DNA of 56,633 nucleotides from Hyphomicrobiales bacterium. GTDB taxonomy: Bacteria; Pseudomonadota; Alphaproteobacteria; Rhizobiales; Devosiaceae. The notes under the pieces are model-generated. The model searched no databases and was not told the DNA's origin. It worked only from the letters and a program-made list of their open reading frames with translations. The stretch lies in the NCBI GenBank assembly GCA_026989045.1, contig JALSJY010000172.1, positions 1 through 56,633 on the forward strand, given 5' to 3'. Shown here piece by piece: positions 42,839-51,852 of the stretch (positions are counted from its first letter, which is position 1; every line of letters begins with the position of its first letter). The position numbers and the translations under genes were made by a program.

Positions 42839-43864
42839 CTATTCGGTAAGCTTAAATTCAATGCGACGATTGCGTTTATAGGCCTCATCATCTTCACCTA
42901 AATCAAGTGGTGAGAATTCGCCAAACCCTGCGGCAACAAGGCGGTTTGGAGAAACGCCTTGATTGATTAACAGTTTTGCAACAGAAATAGCACGCGCGGC
43001 GCTTAATTCCCAGTTTGATGGAAATTGTTCGGTTGCAATCGGGCGTTTATCGGTATGCCCATCAATGCGTAAAACCCAATTTATTTCAGGTGGGATTTCG
43101 TCTTCGAGTTGTAAAATTGCTTCGCCAAGCTTAGCTATTGCTTCTTGCCCAGCAGCAGAAATATTAGCTTCACCTGCATTAAATAAAACCTCTGATTGAA
43201 AAACAAAACGATCACCAACAATTGTTACATCTGATCTATCAGCTAAAATTTCACGCAAGCGTCCAAAAAAATCAGAGCGATAACGAGACAGGTCTTGCAC
43301 TCTTTGTGCCAAGGCAAGATTAAGTCGGCGCCCAAGGTCAGTTATTTTAGTGTTTGATTCAGCTCCCTTTGCTTCAGAAGCCTCAAGCGCTTGCTCTAAA
43401 GCACCAATTTGAGTGCGAAGCGCATTTAATTGTTGGTTTAATAAGGCAAGCTGTGCAACAGCCTCATTTGACAAATCTGTCTGCTCTAATAATTTTGTAT
43501 TCAAATCTGCAATCTGTGAATTTTTATCGTCAAGCCCAGCACCAAAGCCAGATAATTGATTTGAAAGATTGTCGCGTTCCTCTTGCGCACTGCTAAGAGT
43601 CGCAGACAGAGTAGCAATAGTTGCCTCAAGGTCTTGGTTTTGACCTTTTTCAAGCTGTAATAATTCGGTCAATTCTGCAATTTGTGAATTAAGCCTAGAT
43701 AGAGCAGTATCTTTTCCAAGAATTTCTCTTGCTTGAAAAAATTGTGCTAGAACAAAAATTGTTAGCAAAAATATAATGACTAATAATAGGCTAGCTAAGG
43801 CATCAACAAAGCCGGGCCAATAATTGGCTCTTGCACCATTGCGTCTGCTAAATGAAGTGGCCAT
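42839..43864 (-). CDS. MotB/OmpA-domain proton-channel partner (non-flagellar)
   Basis: 341 residues: a single N-terminal membrane helix YWPGFVDALASLLLVIIFLLTIFVLA with a membrane-embedded Asp21, the position of the proton-binding aspartate in MotB-type proteins. A long coiled coil follows (about residues 45-175, e.g. LNSQIAELTELLQLEKGQNQDLEATIATL). The C-terminal OmpA peptidoglycan-binding domain reads LRIDGHTDKRPI, NWELSAARAISVAKLL, GFGEFSPLD, RNRRIEFKL. It follows the MotA/TolQ-like gene by 19 nt. No flagellar gene is present, and pairs of this kind occur beside efp/suhB in related genomes. It probably forms a proton-driven motor unit of unknown task. Confidence 0.82.
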   Translation of the reverse strand: MATSFSRRNGARANYWPGFVDALASLLLVIIFLLTIFVLAQFFQAREILGKDTALSRLNSQIAELTELLQLEKGQNQDLEATIATLSATLSSAQEERDNLSNQLSGFGAGLDDKNSQIADLNTKLLEQTDLSNEAVAQLALLNQQLNALRTQIGALEQALEASEAKGAESNTKITDLGRRLNLALAQRVQDLSRYRSDFFGRLREILADRSDVTIVGDRFVFQSEVLFNAGEANISAAGQEAIAKLGEAILQLEDEIPPEINWVLRIDGHTDKRPIATEQFPSNWELSAARAISVAKLLINQGVSPNRLVAAGFGEFSPLDLGEDDEAYKRNRRIEFKLTE

Positions 43865-43883
43865 TTATTAAGTCCTATATAAT

Positions 43884-44870
43884 TTAAGTTTTACCATCTT
43901 CTTTTAACATGGCGGCAATTAAATCTCTTAATTGTTTGTTGGTTTCGCTTTGATCAACAATATATTTTCTTAAATCCTCTTGCTCTAGGCGAATATGTTT
44001 AGTTAAGCCATCAATGCCACGAGCTAGCTCTGCCATGGCGCGAATTGCATCATTTGATGAGTTTGAGTTTTGCATTTTAGAGCTTAACTGCTCAAACATT
44101 GCCTGCATTTCATTGCCAGAAATCCCAAGATTATTAGCCTGCATTGTAGCCACTGGGTGATCAAGTTCTGTCATAGACGACATCCAATCCTCAAGATCGG
44201 TATAGAAGCTATTTTGTGCTTGCGAGGTCTGTAAATCTAAAAATCCTAAAATCAATGAGCCAGTAAGTCCAAAAAGAGATGAGGAAAAGGCTGTTCCCAT
44301 GCCGCTTAATGGCGCTTCTAATCCTTGTTTTAAGCTGGTGAAAACATCACCCGCTTCACCCGCACTAACATCAAGGCCTTGAATAATGCTTGATACTGAG
44401 CCAACGGTTTGCAACAGGCCATAAAATGTTCCAAGCAGACCTAAAAATACTAATAGACCAGTAAGATAGCGAGATGTTTCTTTTGCCTCATCAAGGCGAA
44501 TACCAACACTATCTAAAATTGATCGCAGGCTTGAAGGGGTAATAATTGCCTCACCAAGCCTATTGGACATGATAGTTGCAACTGGAGCTAGCAGAACTGG
44601 CGGTTTTGCAATAGCTAAATCTTCACTTTGCAGTGAGTTAACCCACTGCACTTCTGGCATAAGGCGAATGACTTGGCGAAAAGATAGTAAGATGCCAACT
44701 ATTAGCACAAAAATTATCAAACCATTGATAAAGGGGTTAGACCAAAAGGCATCAAATAATTGAAATGATAATATTGCCCCGATCAAAACAATCAAAATCA
44801 AAAAGATAATCATTTTGATTAAATAAATGGCTGGGCTGGCAATATTATAGGGATTAAAACTACCTGACAT
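43884..44870 (-). CDS. MotA/TolQ/ExbB-like proton-channel protein (non-flagellar)
   Basis: 328 residues with four hydrophobic segments, at about 15-38, 45-65, 135-165 and 190-215. The last two match the MotA/TolQ/ExbB pattern (LTGLLVFLGLLGTFYGLLQTVGSVSSII and GMGTAFSSSLFGLTGSLILGFLDLQ). The C-terminus is a soluble helical tail. It is encoded directly before a MotB/OmpA-type partner, so together they should form a stator-like 5:2 complex anchored to peptidoglycan. Distinct from TolQR and ExbBD, because the partner has a long coiled coil and an OmpA domain. Confidence 0.8.
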   Translation of the reverse strand: MSGSFNPYNIASPAIYLIKMIIFLILIVLIGAILSFQLFDAFWSNPFINGLIIFVLIVGILLSFRQVIRLMPEVQWVNSLQSEDLAIAKPPVLLAPVATIMSNRLGEAIITPSSLRSILDSVGIRLDEAKETSRYLTGLLVFLGLLGTFYGLLQTVGSVSSIIQGLDVSAGEAGDVFTSLKQGLEAPLSGMGTAFSSSLFGLTGSLILGFLDLQTSQAQNSFYTDLEDWMSSMTELDHPVATMQANNLGISGNEMQAMFEQLSSKMQNSNSSNDAIRAMAELARGIDGLTKHIRLEQEDLRKYIVDQSETNKQLRDLIAAMLKEDGKT

Positions 44871-44979
44871 ATTAAAAAACCACTCTTTAAAACGATAAAA
44901 TATAATTATAATCTTAACTATTCAAATTTGACATGACAATGGTCAAATTAAAACTTTGTTCAGACAAATAGTTTTGCAA

Positions 44980-45768
44980 TTAAATAGAGCGGATTTCTTT
45001 TAATAGTTTTGCTTGGATAATTTCATTTCCTGCGATAACCTCTCCATTAAAAATTGAATTATTTTTGCCACTATAATCGCTAATAAAACCACCAGCTTCT
45101 TTGACTAAAAGCAAACCGGGTGCTACGTCCCAAGCGCCAAGCTCTGCCTCCCAATATCCATCAAGACGGCCAGCGGCCAGCCATGCTAAATCAGTTGAGG
45201 CTGAGCCTGTGCGTCTGATACCTGCACAACTTGGTGCAATTTGGCCAAGCTGTTTAAGCGTTAAAGCGTCATTTTTTGTGCCTGTTACTTTTATGCCTGT
45301 GCTAAGCACGCAATCAGAAATCTTGCGCCTTGCTGCAACTCTTAAACGGCGGTTGTTAAGCCATGCGCCAGCGCCTTTTTCTGCGGTGTAAAGCTCTTCC
45401 ATAATTGGATTATAAATTACCGAGGCAACAATCTCACCATTTCGCTCAAGCGCAATTGCAACAGCAAAAAGTGGAATTGAATGTAAGAAATTTGTCGTGC
45501 CGTCAAGCGGATCAATTATCCAGCGGTGCTGACCATCTTCACCCTTTACCTCACCTCCCTCTTCCATCAAAAAAGAATAGGTGGGGCGGGCATATTGTAA
45601 TTCTTCAAAAATTATTTTTTCTGCTGCTTTATCGGCATTTGAAACAAAATCAGCAGGCCCTTTGCGGCTGACTTGCAAATTTTCTACTTCGCCAAAATCA
45701 CGAGTTAATGAGCGCCCAGCTTTTGCCGCCGCTTGCACCATGATGTTTAATATCGCTGAACGTGCCAT
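44980..45768 (-). CDS. suhB: Inositol-1-monophosphatase (SuhB family)
   Basis: 262-residue Mg-dependent phosphatase with EEGGEV, IDPLDGTTNFLHSIPLFAVAIAL, GIRRTGSASTDLAWLAAGRLDGYWE and AWDVAPGLLLVKEAGG, the complete IMPase/SuhB set. In E. coli SuhB also acts in rRNA antitermination. Starts at ATG 45768 with GGATTAAAA upstream, 8 nt after the efp stop, so cotranscribed with efp. Confidence 0.92.
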   Translation of the reverse strand: MARSAILNIMVQAAAKAGRSLTRDFGEVENLQVSRKGPADFVSNADKAAEKIIFEELQYARPTYSFLMEEGGEVKGEDGQHRWIIDPLDGTTNFLHSIPLFAVAIALERNGEIVASVIYNPIMEELYTAEKGAGAWLNNRRLRVAARRKISDCVLSTGIKVTGTKNDALTLKQLGQIAPSCAGIRRTGSASTDLAWLAAGRLDGYWEAELGAWDVAPGLLLVKEAGGFISDYSGKNNSIFNGEVIAGNEIIQAKLLKEIRSI

Positions 45769-45776
45769 TTTTAATC

Positions 45777-46340
45777 CTACTCAGAACGACGCAAGTAAGT
45801 TACTTCTTGCGTATCTACTATAATTTTTTCACCCTGATTAACAAATGGCGGCACCATAACTTTTACGCCATTTTCGAGTATTGCAGGTTTGAATGAGTTA
45901 GCCGCGGTCTGTCCTTTAACAACAGGCTCTGTCTCGCTGACTTCAAGAGTGACTTGGGCTGGGAGTGAAATACCAAGCGGTTTTTCTTCATACATTTCAA
46001 CACATACAGTCATGCCATCTTGTAAAAATTTGGCGCGCTCGCCAACAAATTCAATTGGTAATTCAAGCTGTTCATAACTTTCAAGATTCATAAATACTAA
46101 CATATCACCCTGCTCATAAAGAAATTGAAAATCATTCTGCTCAAGGCGAATTTTTTCAACCGTTTCAGCCGAACGAAATCTTTCATTTAGCTTTGTGCCG
46201 CTTACAATGTCTTTTAATTCGACTTGCGCATAAGCCCCACCCTTACCAGGTTTTACATGATTGACTTTTACCGCCACCCATAAACGTCCATTATGTTCAA
46301 TTACATTTGAGGGGCGAATTTCATTGCCGTTAATTTTCAT
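45777..46340 (-). CDS. efp: Elongation factor P
   Basis: 187-residue three-domain translation factor that rescues ribosomes stalled on polyproline. N-terminal KOW-like domain with PGKGGAYAQVELKDI; Lys33 in that loop is the position lysylated by EpmA in other proteobacteria. Later domains have MVFMNLESYEQLELP and the C-terminal GEKIIVDTQEVTYLRRSE. First gene of efp-suhB on the minus strand; epmA is not in the window. Confidence 0.96.
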   Translation of the reverse strand: MKINGNEIRPSNVIEHNGRLWVAVKVNHVKPGKGGAYAQVELKDIVSGTKLNERFRSAETVEKIRLEQNDFQFLYEQGDMLVFMNLESYEQLELPIEFVGERAKFLQDGMTVCVEMYEEKPLGISLPAQVTLEVSETEPVVKGQTAANSFKPAILENGVKVMVPPFVNQGEKIIVDTQEVTYLRRSE

Positions 46341-46427
46341 TTTAAATCTTCTTAAAAAGGTAAAAACTTATTGATTAGGTTTATTGATGGCGTTCATGCC
46401 AAAAATCTACAACAATATCAACTTAAT

Positions 46428-47435
46428 TCATTTGTTAGTTTGGCGTTGTATTTTTTTGCTTGGCTCTGATGCTTTATTCTCTGGCACAGCTTGTGGCCAA
46501 AATCTTGCTCTTTCTTGTGCAATTTTTAACTCGTCTTGTGAAATACCTTTAAGTAATTTATCAGTTGCACTATCATTTAGGCCATTTGAGCGAGCAAGCG
46601 AGCGCCACATTGCCGCGACTATAAGGTCTTTTTCCACTCCTTCACCAACAGCGTATAATTTTGCTAATCTGTTTTGTGCAACTGGATTGCCAGCATTAGC
46701 CGCTTCTTTATACCAGATGATGCTTTGTTCAAGATTGCGATCAATCCCCTTGCCTAAATAAAGTAAAGTTGCATATTCAACCTGTGCAGCACTTAGGCCA
46801 GCGTTTGCGGCAAGTTTTATCTGTTTTGCACCCTCTTTAGGGTTTGGTGCAATGCCCGCCCCCTCAAACAAAATAAGCCCATAATCATATTGAGCCTCAG
46901 CAAGACCCGCACTTGCTGCTTCTTTTAATAATTGCGCTGCCTTGATAAGGTTTGGTTCGGCATAAATTCCCTCAATATGTAACAACGCTAAATTATATTT
47001 TGCTTCGCGGTGGTTTTTTGCCGCTGCTTTTTTAAATAATTGTGTAGCGCGTTCGCGGTTTTTTGGCACTCCTAAGCCTTGTTGATAAAGAAGCGCTAGT
47101 GCAAATGTTGCAGAAACATCTCCTCCCTCATCGGCTATTCCATACCAACGTGAGGCAAGGGCGGGATTTCTTGCAACCCCTAATCCATTGATATATATTT
47201 CAGCAATCAAAGTCTGTGCAGCGGCATCTCCAGCCTCTGCTCTTGGCAGGGCAAGCGCAAGGGCGGTTAAATATTGCCCGCGTTGATAAGCACCATAAGC
47301 CTCATCTTTAATCATTCTTGGCCCAAAAATTTCTTTTGCTATTTCACTAGCTTGATTGGTATTTTGTGCATTAGTCAGACTAGGAAATATAGCTGGCAAC
47401 AGCCCTATCAGAATATAGAAATTTTTTTTATTCAT
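46428..47435 (-). CDS. Secreted Sel1-repeat (TPR-like) protein
   Basis: 335 residues: signal peptide MNKKNFYILIGLLPAIFPSLTNAQ, then about seven Sel1 repeats. Examples are AAQTLIAEIYINGLGVARNPALASRWYGIADEGG, AQYDYGLILFEGAGIAPNPKEGAKQIKLAANAG and AQNRLAKLYAVGEGVEKDLIVAAMWRSLAR. Such proteins are periplasmic protein-interaction scaffolds. The ATG at 47435 overlaps the stop of the ThiE-like gene (ATGAATAA, 8 nt), so it is chosen over an open frame from 47480; translational coupling is likely. Confidence 0.85.
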   Translation of the reverse strand: MNKKNFYILIGLLPAIFPSLTNAQNTNQASEIAKEIFGPRMIKDEAYGAYQRGQYLTALALALPRAEAGDAAAQTLIAEIYINGLGVARNPALASRWYGIADEGGDVSATFALALLYQQGLGVPKNRERATQLFKKAAAKNHREAKYNLALLHIEGIYAEPNLIKAAQLLKEAASAGLAEAQYDYGLILFEGAGIAPNPKEGAKQIKLAANAGLSAAQVEYATLLYLGKGIDRNLEQSIIWYKEAANAGNPVAQNRLAKLYAVGEGVEKDLIVAAMWRSLARSNGLNDSATDKLLKGISQDELKIAQERARFWPQAVPENKASEPSKKIQRQTNK

Positions 47436-47979
47436 CGTGAAAACCAGAAATTGGAAGTGCAATAAATTCACAATTTGCACTATTAAAATCAGTTAAAGAG
47501 TTTTTTGTATCAAAATATACGGCTGGGACTTCAAATGTGTCTGCCCACCAAAGTGCAAGCTCATGTGTTTTAGTGTCAGTAGATTTTCTGTCATCACCAA
47601 AAAACACATAGTCAGCCCCGCTTTCGCCTTTGGTCATAGCATCGTCTTTTGATAAAATATTTCCAGCGCCAACAATCAATTCAGGCTTTAATGTTTTTAT
47701 CGCATCACGTAATTTTTTTATATCAGAACTAATATGCACGCCATCTGCACCAAGCTTTTTTACTAATTCTGGGCTATTATCTAGCAATAAAGCGCTTTGG
47801 CGCTTTTGAGTGATTGGTAAAATTGCCTTGATGCGTTTTTCATATTCAATAGTTTTAATATCGCCCCTTAGTAATAAAATCACAGAAATTTGTGTTTTTG
47901 AATATGCCTGTTCAATGCGCCTTCCTAACTCATCTATTGTCAAATCTGCTGAAATGATCAAAAATATTTGCGCTGGCAT
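47428..47979 (-). CDS. ThiE-like thiamine-phosphate-synthase-family protein, divergent
   Basis: 183 residues with a TIM-barrel layout related to ThiE: LLLDNSPELVKKLGADGVHISSD corresponds to the N(D)...GADGVHLGQED strand, and SGADYVFFGDD to the ADYIGxGPVF strand. The GQ of the first motif and the GPxFxT phosphate-binding motif of the second are not conserved. Enzymatic thiamine phosphate synthase activity is therefore doubtful. No thiamine gene or THI-box is adjacent. Coupled to the Sel1 gene by an 8-nt overlap. Confidence 0.65.
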   Translation of the reverse strand: MPAQIFLIISADLTIDELGRRIEQAYSKTQISVILLLRGDIKTIEYEKRIKAILPITQKRQSALLLDNSPELVKKLGADGVHISSDIKKLRDAIKTLKPELIVGAGNILSKDDAMTKGESGADYVFFGDDRKSTDTKTHELALWWADTFEVPAVYFDTKNSLTDFNSANCEFIALPISGFHDE

Positions 47980-48078
47980 TTTATTCTTTGCTCTCTATCT
48001 AAGCATTATTTTATTTGGGTTTAAGCAATAATAAGGCTTTTTTTAGATATTTTACCCCTTAGTATTATTTTTAGAGTG

Positions 48079-49293
48079 TCACTTTGCAGGGGCGCTATTT
48101 TTTAATGCCTCTATAGCGGGTAGGGATTTGCCCTCCATCCACTCTAAAAAAGCACCCCCAGCGGTTGAAACATAGGTGAAATCATCAACCACTCCAGCAT
48201 GAGCAAGTGCTGCCACTGTGTCGCCACCTCCAGCAATAGAAATTAATTTTCCCTCAGCAGTGCGTTTGGCTACATATTTGGCGACTTCAACCGTTCCTGC
48301 ATCAAATGGCTCATATTCAAAAGCGCCTAATGGGCCATTCCAAACCAGAGTTTTGGCATCATCTATTGCCCCTTTAATGCGATTTATTGAAGAGGGGCCA
48401 ATATCTAAAATCATGCCGTTTGGATCCATCGCATCAAGTCCATAAAAGCTACTTTTTGCATTTGCTTCAAACTTCCAAGCAACATTTGCATCAACGGGTA
48501 AAATTATTGCGCAATGCTCGCCCTCAGATCTATCCATAATTCTATTTGCTGTTTCGCTAAGGTTTTTTTCACAAAGTGAATTGCCAATCCCAACTCCCAT
48601 TGCATAAAGAAATGTATTAGCCATGCCCCCGCCAATAACTAGACCATCAACTTTTTTAAGCAGATTTTCTATTAAATCAATCTTGGTTGAAACTTTCGCC
48701 CCGCCAATTATTGCAATAACAGGGTGAGTAGGATTATCAAGGCCAGCAGAAAGCGCACTTAATTCTTTTTGCATGGCGCGGCCAACTACAGATGGCAAAA
48801 GATGCGCTAATTTTTCGGTTGAAGCATGCGCTCTATGAGCTGCGGAAAAAGCGTCCATAACGAAAATTTCACCAAGAGAAGCCATTGTTTTAGCTAATGT
48901 TTCGTCGTTAGTTATTTCACCAGGGTGAAAGCGGGTATTTTCTAAAATGATAACCGAGCCAAGTGGCGCATCAGCAATTATTTTTTTAGCTTCACTTACA
49001 TCATTCCAATCCGTTTCAATAAAAATTACATCACGATGAATGACTTTTTCAACCTCTGATACAACTTGACGAAGCGAGAAACTCGCATCAACTTTTCCCT
49101 TTGGGCGGCCAAAATGAGACAAAAGAATTGCCTTGCCGTTGACTTTTATAATATCGCGAATTGTTGGCACAAAGCGAATAATTCTTGTAGCATCACTGAC
49201 TTTGCCATTCATCAGCGGAACATTTAAATCAACTCGAACCAGCACATTTTTATGTCTAAGGTCAATATCGTCCATATTGGGCAAGCTAAGCAT
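48079..49293 (-). CDS. pgk: Phosphoglycerate kinase
   Basis: 404-residue glycolytic enzyme transferring phosphate from 1,3-bisphosphoglycerate to ADP. Motifs are VLVRVDLNVPL, LLSHFGRPKG, AFSAAHRAHAST, IIGGAKVSTKIDLI, VWNGPLGAFEYEPFDAGT and the C-terminal IAGGGDTVAAL...STAGGAFLEW. The ATG at 49293 (GAG upstream) gives the usual N-terminus; the open frame extends to a TTG at 49332. It follows tkt with 87 nt between and no gap gene. Confidence 0.95.
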   Translation of the reverse strand: MLSLPNMDDIDLRHKNVLVRVDLNVPLMNGKVSDATRIIRFVPTIRDIIKVNGKAILLSHFGRPKGKVDASFSLRQVVSEVEKVIHRDVIFIETDWNDVSEAKKIIADAPLGSVIILENTRFHPGEITNDETLAKTMASLGEIFVMDAFSAAHRAHASTEKLAHLLPSVVGRAMQKELSALSAGLDNPTHPVIAIIGGAKVSTKIDLIENLLKKVDGLVIGGGMANTFLYAMGVGIGNSLCEKNLSETANRIMDRSEGEHCAIILPVDANVAWKFEANAKSSFYGLDAMDPNGMILDIGPSSINRIKGAIDDAKTLVWNGPLGAFEYEPFDAGTVEVAKYVAKRTAEGKLISIAGGGDTVAALAHAGVVDDFTYVSTAGGAFLEWMEGKSLPAIEALKNSAPAK

Positions 49294-49380
49294 GATAGAC
49301 TCTTTTGTTTTGAGTTTAAGATTCTGAACCAAGACTAAAACAAAATAACAAGCGTATCAATGTCAAACTACATCAAATTA

Positions 49381-51354
49381 TTATAGTTGCTCTTTTGCGC
49401 CATCAACTACCGCTTGTGCCGTGATATTGAAATGCTCGTAAAGCACCCCAGCAGGCGCGCTTGCACCAAAGCTATCCATGCCAACAAAAACGCCATTATC
49501 ACCAAGCAGCCTATCCCAGCATTGCCTAACACCTGCTTCAATTGCAACTCTGGCCCTTGGTGTGCCAATGATTGTTTGGCGATAGCTTTTATCTGATTTG
49601 TAAAATAATTCTAGGCATGGGACTGATATTACCTTAGCCGAGATGCCTTGCTCTTTGAGTGTTTTGCATGCCTCAATAGCAATTGCTACTTCAGTGCCAG
49701 TGGCAAAAATTGCAACATCAGCGTCTTCTTGCCCGCAGATAATGTAAGCGCCATTTCCGCATAGATTTTCTTGGCTCATTTCTTTTCTAACTGCAGGCGT
49801 GTTTTGTCGAGAAAGTGCCAAAATACTTGGAGTGGTTTTATTCTCAAGTGCTAAAAGCCAACATTCAGCAGTTTCTGTTGCGTCGCAGGGTCGAAAAACA
49901 TTGATATTTGGCATGGCGCGAAATGAAGCTAAATGCTCAACTGGTTGGTGGGTTGGCCCATCTTCTCCAACACCTATCGAATCATGGCTCATGACATGAA
50001 TAGTGCGAATTCCCATAAGTGCACTTAGGCGAATTGAGGGGCGGCAATAATCTGAAAAAACGAAAAACCCGCCTGAATATGGCAATAAGCCACCATGTAA
50101 TGCCATGCCATTCATAATAGCTGCCATTGCATGTTCGCGAACACCATAATTGATGAAACGAGCAGAGCGATTATTAGCGCTATAATTTTCCATATCAGTG
50201 GTTTTAGTAAGGTTTGAGCCAGCTAAATCGGCAGAGCCGCCAATAGTTTCAGGCACATTTTTATTGATAGCTTCTAGTGCTATTTGTGAAGCTTTGCGGG
50301 TTGCAATATTTGGCTTTTCATTTGCCAATGTTTCTTTAAGTTCTAAAACTGCCTTTGCTGCTTCAATAGGCAAATTGCCGCTCATGCGGCGCTTAAATTC
50401 ATCGCTTTGCTCTTCATCTAAATTCTCAAGCTGTTTTTCCCATGCAACCCTAATTTTGGTTGAGCGTAAACCAGCTAAACGCCAATCATCAATAATATTT
50501 TGCGGCACGTCAAACGGCTCATTTGTCCAGCCCAAAGCTTGGCGAATACCATCTGCCTCGCTATCACCATAAGGGCCGCCATGCGCCTTTGGCTTTCCTG
50601 CTAAATTTGGCGCTGCAAATCCTGCAATTGTTTTACAAGCAATAAAACTTGGCTTGTCGCTGTTTTTAGCATTTTCTAATGCGTCAGTAATTTCTTGCTG
50701 ATTATGCCCATCAATTGAAATCACGTTAAATCCGTAAGCTGCGAAGCGCGCTCTTTGGTCGGTGCTATCAACTAAATCTATATTTCCATCGATTGTAATG
50801 TCGTTATCGTCCCATAGAACGATTAGTTTATTAAGCTTTAAATGACCCGCGAGCGATGCCGCTTCATGGCTTATGCCCTCCATTAAACAACCATCGCCAA
50901 CCAAAGCATAAGTAAAGTGATCCACTAAATCAGTACCAAATTCAGCAGCTAATTTTGTTTCAGCTATCGCCATGCCAACTGCATTAGCAATGCCTTGACC
51001 AAGCGGGCCTGTGGTTGTTTCTACCCCATCAAGATGACCATATTCTGGGTGGCCGGCTGTTTTTGAGCCAAGGGTTCGGAATTTTTTTATCTCTTCAAGG
51101 TTGGCCTCTTCATATCCAAGCAAATATAGTGCCGAATAAAGTAGCATTGAGCCATGCCCTGCAGAAAGCACAAACCGGTCACGATTTGGCCAATTTGGTG
51201 CTTTTGGATCAAATTTAAGAAATTTTGAAAATAATATAGTTGCTACATCAGCAGCGCCAAGGGGTAGCCCTAAATGGCCACTTTTTGCTTTTTCAACACT
51301 ATCAAGGGAAAGAATACGAATAGCATTTGCCATATTTTGCTGTTTTGAGGTCAT
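49381..51354 (-). CDS. tkt: Transketolase
   Basis: 657-residue thiamine-diphosphate enzyme of the pentose phosphate pathway. Motifs are KAKSGHLGLPLGAADVA, GHGSMLLYSALYLLGYE, TTGPLGQGIANAVGMAIAE, VGDGCLMEGISHEAASLAGHLKLNKL...DDNDITIDG (TPP site), VREHAMAAIMNGMALHGG, and SIGVGEDGPTHQPVEHLASFR. Starts at ATG 51354 and is followed on the same strand by pgk. Confidence 0.96.
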   Translation of the reverse strand: MTSKQQNMANAIRILSLDSVEKAKSGHLGLPLGAADVATILFSKFLKFDPKAPNWPNRDRFVLSAGHGSMLLYSALYLLGYEEANLEEIKKFRTLGSKTAGHPEYGHLDGVETTTGPLGQGIANAVGMAIAETKLAAEFGTDLVDHFTYALVGDGCLMEGISHEAASLAGHLKLNKLIVLWDDNDITIDGNIDLVDSTDQRARFAAYGFNVISIDGHNQQEITDALENAKNSDKPSFIACKTIAGFAAPNLAGKPKAHGGPYGDSEADGIRQALGWTNEPFDVPQNIIDDWRLAGLRSTKIRVAWEKQLENLDEEQSDEFKRRMSGNLPIEAAKAVLELKETLANEKPNIATRKASQIALEAINKNVPETIGGSADLAGSNLTKTTDMENYSANNRSARFINYGVREHAMAAIMNGMALHGGLLPYSGGFFVFSDYCRPSIRLSALMGIRTIHVMSHDSIGVGEDGPTHQPVEHLASFRAMPNINVFRPCDATETAECWLLALENKTTPSILALSRQNTPAVRKEMSQENLCGNGAYIICGQEDADVAIFATGTEVAIAIEACKTLKEQGISAKVISVPCLELFYKSDKSYRQTIIGTPRARVAIEAGVRQCWDRLLGDNGVFVGMDSFGASAPAGVLYEHFNITAQAVVDGAKEQL

Positions 51355-51560
51355 GATTATCTTCTAATTAAAAGTGAAACTGAGTATTTGAGATAAGCTA
51401 ATGACATAACGGGGTCAAAAAACAGAGTCAATGATTAGCTTTAACATCACTTTAATATGTGAACATATCTCTTGGTGGTTGCAAAATGGCCTCTGATAAG
51501 GCTTATTTAGTTAGGAAAAGAATCGACATCGTGATAAAGCGCTGACAAGGGAATATCTAT

Positions 51561-51842
51561 ATGGAAGAAACAAATAGCGAAAACAGCATAGAAGTTGCTT
51601 CAATCAGATTAGACCGTGCAATGGCTAATCTTGAGGCTGTTGTTAATCACAATATTGACCAGAATAAAATCATCTCTCAATTGCAAGGTGAGATTGAAAG
51701 CCTTGCTTTTCAAAAAACTAAATTAAGTTCTGATTTAGATAGGTCTTCAATAAGAGAGAAAAAATTAGATAAATCTGCCAGTGAGGTTTCTAAGCGTCTT
51801 GTTGATGCGATGGAAACTATCAAATCAGTATTAGTAAAATAA
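51561..51842 (+). CDS. DUF4164 coiled-coil protein
   Basis: 93 residues, almost entirely coiled coil (ASIRLDRAMANLEAVVNHNIDQNKIISQLQGEIESLAFQKTKLSSDLD), the DUF4164 family regularly found just upstream of zapA in rhizobia. AAGGGA precedes the ATG and the zapA start is 10 nt after the stop, so it is cotranscribed with zapA. A role near the division ring is suggested only by this linkage. Confidence 0.8.
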   Translation: MEETNSENSIEVASIRLDRAMANLEAVVNHNIDQNKIISQLQGEIESLAFQKTKLSSDLDRSSIREKKLDKSASEVSKRLVDAMETIKSVLVK

Positions 51843-51852
51843 GGCGAAAAAA

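Noticed and set aside
42839..44870. Zorya anti-phage system
   Set aside because: Only a ZorA/ZorB-like channel pair is present; no ZorC, ZorD or ZorE gene is near, and the neighbours are conserved housekeeping genes.
47980..48078. THI-box upstream of the ThiE-like gene
   Set aside because: No CTGAGA or ACCTGAT-type conserved elements are present on the minus strand.
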